Below, one piece after another: positions 1-6,592 of a stretch of DNA of 10,504 nucleotides. Each line of letters starts with the position of its first letter. Position 1 is the first letter of the stretch. The notes under the pieces are model-generated. The model was not told the DNA's origin. It worked only from the letters and a program-made list of their open reading frames with translations, and did not search any database. The translations under genes were made by a program, and so were the position numbers. Source of the stretch: CAZVWW01 sp964631265 (GTDB lineage Bacteria > Thermotogota > Thermotogae > MWEM01); NCBI GenBank assembly GCA_964631265.1, contig CAZVWW010000081.1, forward strand, positions 1 through 10,504, given 5' to 3'.

Positions 1-294
1 ACTCATCTCCATGTGGGCCTCTTCGGCCTTGAGGGCCTTCTTCATATCCTGTAGGATGGATTTGACATTACGCAGCTCCATCTTGTTGGCATGGGCATGG
101 AGTATCTCGATGAACCGGCTCATGTGCGTTCCGCGAAAGTCCTCGGGGAGATTGACGTACATGTTGACCGTTCCGGTGGTATGCTGTTCGCCGTATTTTT
201 TGTCTTTGAGGAAGACGGGATACCGGACCTTGTTCACACCGACCTTGTTCAACGGAATGTTCCGGTTGTCTCTTTCGTTCTGAAGGTCTTCCAT
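1..294 (-). CDS. folE2: GTP cyclohydrolase FolE2 (type IB), N-terminal part, cut by window edge
   Basis: This is the N-terminal 98 residues of a FolE2/MptA-type GTP cyclohydrolase I; the rest lies beyond position 1. The family converts GTP to 7,8-dihydroneopterin triphosphate, the first step toward folate and, through a shared intermediate, queuosine; it is cytoplasmic and replaces zinc-dependent FolE. I recognise the family-typical opening RNIPLNKVGV (residues 11-20), then TGTVNMYVNLP (40-50) and GTHMSRFIEIL (55-65), all strongly conserved in FolE2. The ATG at 294 is preceded on the minus strand by GGGGGAA (301-307), six bases away, an excellent ribosome binding site. It begins one base after the stop of the upstream PAS regulator, so the two are probably cotranslated. 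Full-length family members are about 260 residues, so roughly 60 percent is missing here. Identification is from recalled family sequence, without a search. Confidence 0.93.
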   Translation of the reverse strand, partial: MEDLQNERDNRNIPLNKVGVNKVRYPVFLKDKKYGEQHTTGTVNMYVNLPEDFRGTHMSRFIEILHAHANKMELRNVKSILQDMKKALKAEEAHMEMS

Positions 295-295
295 G

Positions 296-2023
296 TCAAT
301 TTCCCCCGCTTTTGATGTTGATGCCGTAGCGCTCCAGCTTATAATAGAGGGAGCGCAGGCTTATTCCCAGTTCTTTTGCGGCCTTTGCGCGATTTCCGCG
401 GTTTTCGAAAAGCGATTCCTCGATCGTCTGTTTTTCCGCTCTTGCAACCGCCTCTTTCAACGTGCCTCTTTGGCCGGCCTTTTTCAATATCTTCTCGTTG
501 AGATTCGGCAGGAGAAAATCGAAGTGTTCCAGGGTCAGTTCCTGAACAAACGGCTGGGCCTTTATCAGGGCGCGGCCAAGGATGTTCTCAAGCTCTCTGA
601 CATTGCCGGGCCAGGTGTATTTTTTAAACAATTCGAAAACGGAATCGCTGACCTTTTTAACATCACGCCGGTAGTCGTTGTTCAGTTTTTCGAGGATGGA
701 ATAGACCAGATACTGCAGGTCTTCGGGACGTTCCCGCAAAGGGGGGATGAAGATGGGAACGATCCCCAGCCGGTTGTAGAGGTTTTCGATGAACTCGCCC
801 TCCTCCACCATCTTTTCAAGATTCTCCGATGTGGCGGTGATGATTCTCAGATCGTAGCCGTGTTTATCGGTGTTTCGGGTCTTTCCGTTGTCGTTTGATT
901 TCATAAAATCAAGGAGCTTGGCCTGGCTCGACTTGTCGAGGATGGCGATCTCATCGAGAAAGAGCGTACCGCCAATGGCCTCTTCAATGAGCGATTTTTT
1001 CGAAGCCCTTTCGGAGGGTTCGCTCATGTCGCCGAAGACAGCTGTGCCGATCTCGCCCGGTTCGTAGGCCGCGCAGTTGACACTTACAAAGGGGTTGTCC
1101 CCCCGGGCGCTGCAATTATGAATGGCCTTTGCAAAGAGTTCCTTTCCGGTTCCCTGCTCGCCCCGGAGCAGGACGGTCGCATCCGTTCCCGCAACCCGTT
1201 TGGCCTGCTCGATCGCCACACGTAACCTCGGACTCTCGCCTTTGATGTCGTCGAATGTGAAGCTGCCCTTGGTTCGCCGCAGCAGAGACCTTGCGTTGGC
1301 CAGCTCCTCCATCAGGTTTGAGATCTCGGAAACATCGTGGACGACGGCAACGCTGCCCTTAAACGCATCTTTCACGTACAGCGGGGTCACATCCACAATG
1401 ACTTCTTTTTTTGTCCTGCCGGCGATCATCCGCCTGCCCAGAACGGGTTGTCGCGTCTTGACAACGAGCATGTGCTTGCTTTCGTCCTGGTTGGCAATGT
1501 CGATCGTCGCCGGCCTTCCCACCACTTCTTCGGCTGAAAGTCCCGTTATCCGGGAGTATTCGGAATTGACCATGATGATCTTACCGTTCTCATCGGCAAC
1601 CGAGATGGCATCCCGGGTCGAGTTGATGATCGCCTCGAGCGTTTCCTCTATCTGGCGGAGGTTGGTGACCTCTTCCGCCATCTTCTGCACGGAGGTGATG
1701 TCGCGGAAGATGGCCGCGACCCCCATGATGTTTCCGCTGACGTCAAAGAGCGGGATCCTGGAGGTGTAGATGGTGGTGTTCTTCAGATACTGCAGTTTAT
1801 CGTACTCGGGCATTGCCCGTTGGAGGACGATATGCAGCCGGGTGTTCGGGATCGCCTCGGTGACATCCTTTCCGATAACATCTTCCTTTTTGTCATAGCC
1901 GAGGACTTCCATGGCGGTCTTGTTGATAAACACGATACTTCTGTTGGAATTTATGATGATGGCGCCCTCGTTGGTGGAAAAGAGCACCCGCTGGATCATC
2001 TCGTTGATGATTGACTCATTCAA
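296..2023 (-). CDS. Two-PAS, AAA+ (sigma-54-activator-like), Fis-HTH transcriptional regulator with degenerate GAFTGA
   Basis: Cytoplasmic regulator of 575 residues with the layout of a bacterial enhancer-binding protein. PAS domain 1 spans about residues 5-115 and PAS domain 2 about 126-235; a short linker helix leads to the AAA+ domain (about 255-480). Walker A is GEQGTGKE (288-295), Walker B GGTLFLDE (351-358), with PPLRERPEDL (427-436) and WPGNVRELEN (471-480). A Fis-type helix-turn-helix follows (about 530-567, NRAKAAKELGISLRSLYYKL). There are no membrane segments or receiver domain, so PAS domains are the likely sensors; the ligand is unknown. The stretch that normally reads ELFGHEKGAFTGA is AVFGDMSEPSERASKK (328-343), so the sigma-54-contacting loop is absent; and in FIENLYNRL (411-419) the first of two conserved arginines is Ile. 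The start is TTG at 2023, supported by GAGGTGAT (2029-2036) five bases upstream; the ATG at 2019 is in another frame. It overlaps the end of rsmA by 8 bases. Target genes are unknown. Confidence 0.92.
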   Translation of the reverse strand: MNESIINEMIQRVLFSTNEGAIIINSNRSIVFINKTAMEVLGYDKKEDVIGKDVTEAIPNTRLHIVLQRAMPEYDKLQYLKNTTIYTSRIPLFDVSGNIMGVAAIFRDITSVQKMAEEVTNLRQIEETLEAIINSTRDAISVADENGKIIMVNSEYSRITGLSAEEVVGRPATIDIANQDESKHMLVVKTRQPVLGRRMIAGRTKKEVIVDVTPLYVKDAFKGSVAVVHDVSEISNLMEELANARSLLRRTKGSFTFDDIKGESPRLRVAIEQAKRVAGTDATVLLRGEQGTGKELFAKAIHNCSARGDNPFVSVNCAAYEPGEIGTAVFGDMSEPSERASKKSLIEEAIGGTLFLDEIAILDKSSQAKLLDFMKSNDNGKTRNTDKHGYDLRIITATSENLEKMVEEGEFIENLYNRLGIVPIFIPPLRERPEDLQYLVYSILEKLNNDYRRDVKKVSDSVFELFKKYTWPGNVRELENILGRALIKAQPFVQELTLEHFDFLLPNLNEKILKKAGQRGTLKEAVARAEKQTIEESLFENRGNRAKAAKELGISLRSLYYKLERYGINIKSGGN

Positions 2024-2834
2024 CCCGCATCACCTCTTTGTAAAGTGATAGCCATTCGTTTAAGGCCAGTTCTTCGGCCCTGGCATTTTCATCTTTCCCT
2101 ATCTTCAGCAGCGCGTCTCTGATCAGCTTCTTTTCGCTGTAATTGTTGGTCAGTTTCTTTCTCCTTGTGGCAAATCCCTTTTTCACGAAATCGAAGAACG
2201 ATTTTGGATTCTCCCCGAGGGGAAATGTCTTCTTCGGGATGAGGACGATCATCTCCGAGTCGATCTTCGGCCGGGGAACGAAGGCGTCTTTCGGTATCCT
2301 CATCTTCCTCTCCACGTTGTAATGGTACTGGATGTAAACCGATAACGAGCCGTAGCTCTTCTTCGAAGGGGGAGAGGCAATTCTGTCACAGACCTCTTTC
2401 TGAAGCATGAAGACCCCCTGCTCCATGAGCCGGATGTTCTCCGTTAATTTTCGGATGATGGCCATCGCCTTGCTGTAGGGCAGATTGGAGATAACAAAGA
2501 GCTTTTCCCCCTGTGACAATTCGTCCATGTCAACGTCCATAAAGTCGGCGGTGATCAGGTGGAAGTTGCTGTCCTCCCCGAACCGCTCGTTTAATAAATC
2601 CGCCAGCCGTCTGTCAATCTCAACGGCGTAGACCCGCGAATGCCTTTTCAAAAGATACGCCGTTATTGCCCCGGCACCGGCACCTATCTCAAGAACCGTT
2701 TTGTTTTCGATATCATCCGGGATGGCGACAATCTTTTCCGCCAAAGACTCCCGGGTCAGAAAATTCTGTCCCAGACTCTTCTTCAAACTGATTCCGTAAC
2801 GCTTGATCCAATAGGTGGAATTGATCCAAAACAC
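2016..2834 (-). CDS. rsmA: 16S rRNA (adenine1518/1519-N6)-dimethyltransferase RsmA/KsgA
   Basis: SAM-dependent methyltransferase that dimethylates two adjacent adenines in helix 45 of 16S rRNA late in 30S subunit assembly. The 272 residues match the usual family length. Visible landmarks are the family N-terminus KKSLGQNFL (18-26), SAM-binding motif I VLEIGAGAGAIT (47-58), the acidic residue after motif II (VEIDRR, 71-76), catalytic motif IV NLPY (117-120), and the C-terminal-domain signatures FVPRPKIDS (185-193) and FATRRKKL (221-228). The start used is GTG at 2834. An in-frame TGA lies nine bases upstream and no other canonical start occurs before Leu17, which would be too late. Its AGGA (2836-2839) nearly abuts the GTG, so spacing is poor and initiation may be weak. 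It is the first gene of the left block, with an extended -10 promoter about 90 bp upstream and the PAS regulator overlapping its end. Confidence 0.96.
   Translation of the reverse strand: MFWINSTYWIKRYGISLKKSLGQNFLTRESLAEKIVAIPDDIENKTVLEIGAGAGAITAYLLKRHSRVYAVEIDRRLADLLNERFGEDSNFHLITADFMDVDMDELSQGEKLFVISNLPYSKAMAIIRKLTENIRLMEQGVFMLQKEVCDRIASPPSKKSYGSLSVYIQYHYNVERKMRIPKDAFVPRPKIDSEMIVLIPKKTFPLGENPKSFFDFVKKGFATRRKKLTNNYSEKKLIRDALLKIGKDENARAEELALNEWLSLYKEVMRVE
2815..2834 (+). repeat. Imperfect direct repeat, copy A (over the rsmA start)
   Basis: This 20-base stretch, GTGGAATTGATCCAAAACAC, recurs at 2988-3008 with one substitution and one inserted base. It covers the first seven codons of rsmA. 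The nine-base core TTGATCCAA also occurs at 2803-2811, inside rsmA. The function is unknown; it may be a small local duplication or a protein-binding site. Confidence 0.6.
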
Positions 2835-2921
2835 TTCCTCTCAAAGGCAGCATGAAGCTGTTGATTATCCCTGTCAAAGGTTTTCGCTCCAAAAAAGTCC
2901 CTCATAATACCGTTCACCGTA

Positions 2922-2930
2922 ATTATATCA
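2922..2930 (-). promoter_or_regulatory. Extended -10 promoter element for the rsmA block
   Basis: On the minus strand this reads TGATATAAT: a perfect TATAAT preceded by TG one base upstream, the extended -10 form that can work with a poor -35. No good TTGACA lies 16-18 bp upstream. Transcription would start near 2915 and leave a leader of about 80 nt before the rsmA GTG. A separate TTGACA (2872-2877, minus strand) lies downstream but has no convincing -10 partner. Judged by eye only. Confidence 0.5.
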
Positions 2931-2950
2931 CAGAAAAGATAGAGAGTCGC

Positions 2951-2979
2951 TTAAATAGCCCTCTCTTTTATGGTAAAAT
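2951..2979 (+). promoter_or_regulatory. Candidate sigma-70-type promoter for the prmC-ruvB-kamDE block
   Basis: TTAAAT (2951-2956) and TAAAAT (2974-2979) are separated by exactly 17 bp. The -10 matches consensus at 5 of 6 positions and the -35 is weak. Transcription would start near 2986, about 55-75 nt before the likely prmC start. The region is AT-rich, so chance matches are expected; orientation and position are the main support. Confidence 0.4.
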
Positions 2980-2987
2980 ATTACCGT

Positions 2988-3008
2988 GTGGAGATTGATC
3001 CAATACAC
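2988..3008 (+). repeat. Imperfect direct repeat, copy B (upstream of prmC)
   Basis: Second copy of the repeat at 2815-2834, differing by one inserted G after GTGGA and an A to T change before ACAC. It lies just downstream of the candidate prmC promoter, in the expected 5' leader of that transcript. Confidence 0.6.
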
Positions 3009-3058
3009 GGGAAAAGCAATTCAAAAAAAGAAAGGCTGGATGAAATACAATAGAGGAA

Positions 3059-3913
3059 ATTTGGACAGTTGGCAAAACGATACGTTGGACGGAGGACTAT
3101 TTCAGGAAAAAGGATGTCGAGTCGCCTCGCTTAAGTGCCGAGAGGCTCATGGGAAAGGTACTGGATAAGGACCGGACACATGTTTATATCGACTGGAAAG
3201 AAGCGATGGAGGCGGGCAATCTCAAGGCCTTCAAATCCCTGATCAAAAGGGCGGCCGCCGGAGAGCCCATCGCGTACATCCTCGGTTATCATGAATTCTT
3301 CTCCCTCCCGTTCCGGGTCGATGAGAATGTCCTGATCCCGAGAACGGAGACCGAAGAGCTTGTCGAATGGATACTCAACGACCACCGGGGGGAAAGCGGA
3401 CTGCATATACTCGATGTGGGAACCGGCAGCGGTGTGATGGCCATTACCCTCTGCAAACTGCTTCAAGGGGCGAGTGTGACAGCCACAGATGTCGACCGGA
3501 AGGCGCTGGAAGTTGCCCGTAAGAATGCGGACTTGAATCAGGTCAGCGGGCGCATTGATTTTAAAGAGGCCGATTTTCTGGAGGGGCTTGACGCGATCCT
3601 GAAAGAGACCGATATCCTCGTTTCCAACCCGCCCTATATTGCCGGAGAGGATATTGAACGGGTGGAGGAAAGCGTCCTGGCGTACGAGCCGCACAAGGCC
3701 CTTTTCACCTCGGATAAAGCCCGTGACAGCGATGGCTTGAAGTATTACAGGCGGCTGGCCAAAAAGGCCCCGATGCTCCGGGGAAAGACCGTTTACCTGG
3801 AGTTCGGTTATCATCAGAAAGAAGCACTGACGCAATTGTTTAAGGATAAAGGCGAGATGGTCTTTAGAAGAGACAGCAACGGCAACTGGCGTATGCTGAA
3901 AATAGAGATGTGA
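3059..3913 (+). CDS. prmC: Peptide chain release factor N5-glutamine methyltransferase PrmC (HemK), unusual start
   Basis: PrmC methylates the GGQ glutamine of release factors RF1 and RF2 using SAM, which speeds translation termination. Numbering from the ATG at 3149, I see IPRTETEELV (63-72), SAM motif I ILDVGTGSGVMAITL (87-101), the acidic residue of motif II (TATDVD, 111-116), and catalytic NPPY (160-163). Starting at that ATG would give 254 residues and remove the conserved N-terminal helical domain. Translating upstream in the same frame gives WTVGKTIRWTEDYF, then ESPRLSAERL, which is clearly PrmC-like and restores the usual length (about 284). The frame is open back to a TGA at 3041-3043, but no ATG, GTG or TTG lies between that stop and 3149. 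The coordinate given is the ATT at 3059; ATA at 3050 is an alternative. An ATG at 3040 in the neighbouring frame could serve if a +1 shift or a sequence error lies near 3057-3063. Function is secure; the start is not. ruvB follows after 14 nt. Confidence 0.9.
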   Translation: MWTVGKTIRWTEDYFRKKDVESPRLSAERLMGKVLDKDRTHVYIDWKEAMEAGNLKAFKSLIKRAAAGEPIAYILGYHEFFSLPFRVDENVLIPRTETEELVEWILNDHRGESGLHILDVGTGSGVMAITLCKLLQGASVTATDVDRKALEVARKNADLNQVSGRIDFKEADFLEGLDAILKETDILVSNPPYIAGEDIERVEESVLAYEPHKALFTSDKARDSDGLKYYRRLAKKAPMLRGKTVYLEFGYHQKEALTQLFKDKGEMVFRRDSNGNWRMLKIEM

Positions 3914-3927
3914 GGTGACACTGAGAA

Positions 3928-4971
3928 TTGGATGGCGATTTTCTTGAACAGGTGGAAGAGGACCGGCTTGTATCCGGTGAACAAAAAGAGGAAGACAGAC
4001 CCTTTACCAATCTAAGACCAAAAACACTTTCAGAATATATCGGACAGAGCAAGTTGAAGGAGAGGCTTTCGGTCTCCATAGAGGCGGCAAAGATAAGGGG
4101 CGAACCCCTTGACCATGTCCTGCTTGCCGGCCCGCCGGGACTCGGCAAGACAACGATGGCGAATGTCATCGCCAACGAGATGGGCTGTCAGATCCACACC
4201 ACAAGCGGCCCGGTCATTGAAAAACAGGGGGACTTGGCAGCTATCCTGACGAATCTCGAGCAGGGGGAAGTCCTCTTTGTGGACGAGATTCACCGCCTCA
4301 GCCGCGTGGTTGAAGAGGTCCTCTACACGGCGATGGAAGATTTTTCACTCGATATTCTGATCGGCAAGGGCCCGAGCGCCCGTTCCATCCGGATCGATTT
4401 GAACCAATTCACGCTCATCGGGGCGACGACAAGAAGCGGATTACTGACCTCCCCGCTCCGGAACCGTTTTGGCATGCAGATGGAACTCGGGTTTTATGAG
4501 GCCGTTGATCTGGAATCGATCATCATGCGTTCGGCCGGCCTGCTCAAGATTGGTATTAGCCAGGAGGCCTGCACCATGGCAGCGGCCCGTTCGAGGGGAA
4601 CCCCGAGGATTGCCAACCGGATATTGAAGCGCGTGCGTGATTTTGCCACCGTCAGCGGACACGAGACGATCACAAAGGAAGACGCCGCCAAGGCGTTGAA
4701 GATATTGGAGATCGACCGTTTTGGCCTGGATTCGATGGACCGCAAGATTATAAAAACCCTGATAGACCATTACAGAGGCGGACCGGCGGGACTCAACGCA
4801 CTGGCAGCTGCTGTCGGCATTGAATCGGAGACGATCAGCGAGGTTTACGAACCTTTTCTGATACAAAACGGATTTTTAATCAGGAGTTCCAGGGGCAGAA
4901 AGGCAACCCCGAGAGCATATGAGCACCTTGGATACGATTATACGGGAGATGACAGAAAGAGACTATTTTAA
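3928..4971 (+). CDS. ruvB: Holliday junction branch migration ATPase RuvB
   Basis: RuvB is the hexameric AAA+ motor that, with RuvA, drives branch migration of Holliday junctions in recombination and replication-fork repair. The 347 residues are full length. Features in order: the N-terminal [12 protein letters not shown] (29-40), Walker A GPPGLGKT (68-75), Walker B LFVDEIH (116-122), sensor 1 GATTR (165-169), the arginine-finger region LRNRFG (177-182), sensor 2 [10 protein letters not shown] (223-232), and the winged-helix C-terminus with [12 protein letters not shown] (284-295) and [13 protein letters not shown] (323-335). The start is TTG at 3928, with GAGGTGA (3912-3918) nine bases upstream and overlapping the prmC stop; the nearby ATG at 3932 is out of frame. 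ruvA and ruvC, often adjacent in other genomes, are not here. kamD begins 16 nt after the stop. Confidence 0.97.
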   Translation: MDGDFLEQVEEDRLVSGEQKEEDRPFTNLRPKTLSEYIGQSKLKERLSVSIEAAKIRGEPLDHVLLAGPPGLGKTTMANVIANEMGCQIHTTSGPVIEKQGDLAAILTNLEQGEVLFVDEIHRLSRVVEEVLYTAMEDFSLDILIGKGPSARSIRIDLNQFTLIGATTRSGLLTSPLRNRFGMQMELGFYEAVDLESIIMRSAGLLKIGISQEACTMAAARSRGTPRIANRILKRVRDFATVSGHETITKEDAAKALKILEIDRFGLDSMDRKIIKTLIDHYRGGPAGLNALAAAVGIESETISEVYEPFLIQNGFLIRSSRGRKATPRAYEHLGYDYTGDDRKRLF

Positions 4972-4975
4972 CTGC

Positions 4976-4982
4976 GGGAGGA
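4976..4982 (+). promoter_or_regulatory. Ribosome binding site deciding the kamD start
   Basis: GGGAGGA ends five bases before the ATG at 4988. The same frame is open back to an ATG at 4919 inside ruvB, but that start has no comparable site and would add 23 residues that I do not recognise from the family. I therefore place the kamD start at 4988. Confidence 0.75.
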
Positions 4983-4987
4983 AATCG

Positions 4988-6592
4988 ATGACCGGAATGA
5001 AACTGAGATTGGATGAACGATTAGTCAGAGAGGCAAAGGAACTCTCCACAAAGATTGTATCCCGATTTGAGGGAATGATCAGAGACCATACGACCACGAG
5101 TATTGAACGGACTGTTCTGAGGCTTCTCGGCGTCAAAGGCACGGATGAGGAGGATACACCACTTGCCAACGTTGTGGTAAAAGCGCTCAGGGAGAAAGGC
5201 GTCCTGGACATCGGAGCGGCCTATTATGTCTTAAATGCGTGTGTGGAGCGGGACAAAACACCGCTGGAGATTGCAGGAATGGTGGCCGATGATGCGATCG
5301 ACCTCACAGAGATATCGGCACAGGATTATGATCAGGTAAATGCCCTGTCGAAAAAACTCACACAAACTGCAATAACTGAGCTGGGCCGAATACGCGATAA
5401 ACGGGACAACATGCTGAACAACGTCTACGGCGATCCGAAGACCCCGTACAAATACGTGATTGTCGCAACGGGCAATATCCACGAGGATGTCCTGCAGGCC
5501 AGGGCGGCCGTTCGCGAGGGGGCGGATATCATTGCCGTTATCCGATCGACAGCGCAGAGCCTGCTGGATTATGTACCGTTCGGGGCGACCACCGAAGGGT
5601 TTGGCGGAACCTATGCCACACAGGAGAACTTTCGGATCATGCGCGAGGCCCTGGACGAGGCCGGTGAGGAAGTCGGACGTTATATCCGGCTTGTGAATTA
5701 TGCTTCGGGCCTTTGCATGCCCGAGATCGCCATGATGGGCGCAGCCGAGGGCCTTGATTTTCTGCTCGCCGATTCCATGTACGGGATCCTGTTCCGGGAC
5801 ATCAACATGAAGCGGACGTTTATCGACCAGTATTTCTCACGCCTGATCTGTGCCTTCTCGCATATCACGATCAACACGGGCGAGGATAATTATCTCACCA
5901 CCTCTGATGCCGTTGAGAAGGCCTATGCCGTCACGGCCTCACAGTTGATCAACGAGGCCTTTGCCCTTGCGGCGGGCATGGAACCCGGGTATATGGGGCT
6001 CGGACACGCATTCGAGATCGACCCGGACATGGAAAACGGTCTGCTCTATGAGATTGCCCACGCCCTGCTGGCCCGCGAGCTCTTCCCCGATGCACCGCTG
6101 AAATACATGCCGCCCACGAAGCACATGACCGGGGATGTCTTCAAGGGATACGCCATGAACACCATGTTCAACTTTGTCTCCGTTCTGACCGGTCAGAACA
6201 TACAACTTCTCGGGATGCTGACAGAGGCGATTCACACCCCGTTCATGCAGGACCGGTATCTGGCGCTGAGAAACGCCGATTACATCTTCAACAACGCCAA
6301 AACACTGGGCATGGCGTTCGCGCTCAAAGACAACGGTTTCATCCCCGAAAGGGCGAACACTGTTTTGAAAGAGGCCGTTAAACTGCTCGAGCACACCGAT
6401 GAAGTCGGTCTGATGAAGACCATCGAAGAGGGGCATTTTGGAGATATCAAGCGGCCGCAGTCGGGAGGCAAGGGACTTGACGGCGTTATCCGGAAAAGCC
6501 CGGGCTATTTCAACCCGTTTGAAGATGAACTGAAGAAAAGACTGAATGTGCCCGATGAATTCGGAGGACTTGGAAAGGGGGGAGTAAGATGA
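4988..6592 (+). CDS. kamD: Lysine 5,6-aminomutase, alpha subunit (KamD)
   Basis: Large subunit of an adenosylcobalamin- and PLP-dependent aminomutase that moves the terminal amino group of D-lysine or beta-lysine to carbon 5, in lysine fermentation. At 534 residues it is close to the known alpha subunits (somewhat over 500). I recognise stretches typical of the family: GILFRDINMKRTFIDQYFSR, INTGEDNYLTT, MGLGHAFEIDPDMENGLLYE, PLKYMPPTKHMTGDVFKG and QLLGMLTEAIHTPFM. The fold is a TIM barrel that places PLP and adenosylcobalamin from the beta subunit over the substrate. D-ornithine 4,5-aminomutase is related but is built as a small subunit plus one long chain carrying the B12 domain; the separate 534 + 257 residue layout here fits KamDE. 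It ends in an ATGA overlap with kamE, so translation is probably coupled. The rest of the lysine pathway (kamA, kdd, kce, kal) is not in the window, so the in vivo substrate is not certain. Confidence 0.93.
   Translation: MTGMKLRLDERLVREAKELSTKIVSRFEGMIRDHTTTSIERTVLRLLGVKGTDEEDTPLANVVVKALREKGVLDIGAAYYVLNACVERDKTPLEIAGMVADDAIDLTEISAQDYDQVNALSKKLTQTAITELGRIRDKRDNMLNNVYGDPKTPYKYVIVATGNIHEDVLQARAAVREGADIIAVIRSTAQSLLDYVPFGATTEGFGGTYATQENFRIMREALDEAGEEVGRYIRLVNYASGLCMPEIAMMGAAEGLDFLLADSMYGILFRDINMKRTFIDQYFSRLICAFSHITINTGEDNYLTTSDAVEKAYAVTASQLINEAFALAAGMEPGYMGLGHAFEIDPDMENGLLYEIAHALLARELFPDAPLKYMPPTKHMTGDVFKGYAMNTMFNFVSVLTGQNIQLLGMLTEAIHTPFMQDRYLALRNADYIFNNAKTLGMAFALKDNGFIPERANTVLKEAVKLLEHTDEVGLMKTIEEGHFGDIKRPQSGGKGLDGVIRKSPGYFNPFEDELKKRLNVPDEFGGLGKGGVR

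Larger units (their letters stand above)
2835..3058. promoter_or_regulatory. AT-rich divergent intergenic region between rsmA and prmC
   Basis: This is the only sizeable gap in the window. It separates the two divergent gene blocks and must hold both promoters. It contains an extended -10 element facing rsmA (2922-2930), a TTAAAT/TAAAAT pair facing prmC (2951-2979), and an imperfect second copy of the rsmA start-proximal sequence (2988-3008). A weak open frame starting GTG at 2986 and running to 3168 overlaps prmC in another frame. Its product resembles nothing I know and I do not regard it as a gene. Confidence 0.75.

Noticed and set aside
293..898. Plus-strand open frame of 201 codons opposite the regulator gene
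   Set aside because: It is antisense to the AAA+ and HTH coding region, has no ribosome binding site and no recognisable domain. It is a by-product of codon bias on the other strand.
2941..2970. AGAGAG ... CTCTCT followed by TTTA as a terminator hairpin
   Set aside because: It is only a 6-bp stem with a 14-base loop and a short T run, and it sits inside the divergent promoter region where a terminator would make little sense.
2835..3058. Sigma-54 promoter (TGGCAC-N5-TTGCA type) that would suit the adjacent regulator
   Set aside because: No such element is visible here or ahead of other genes in the window, in line with the missing GAFTGA loop.
3056..3065. A AAT TTG heptamer as a programmed -1 frameshift site feeding prmC
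   Set aside because: The heptamer has the right form, but a -1 shift from the ATG at 3040 enters the third frame, not the prmC frame. A +1 shift would be needed.
2986..3168. Possible 60-residue gene starting GTG at 2986 upstream of prmC
   Set aside because: Its second half overlaps the conserved prmC N-terminus in another frame, and the product looks like nothing known. It matters only as a frame from which a shifted prmC start might arise.
3131..3835. Minus-strand open frame of 234 codons opposite prmC
   Set aside because: It lies wholly against a clear methyltransferase gene, and its product has no domain I recognise.
4919..4987. Longer kamD start at ATG 4919, overlapping ruvB by 53 bases
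   Set aside because: There is no good ribosome binding site, and the extra residues do not resemble the family. ATG 4988 has GGGAGGA at ideal spacing.
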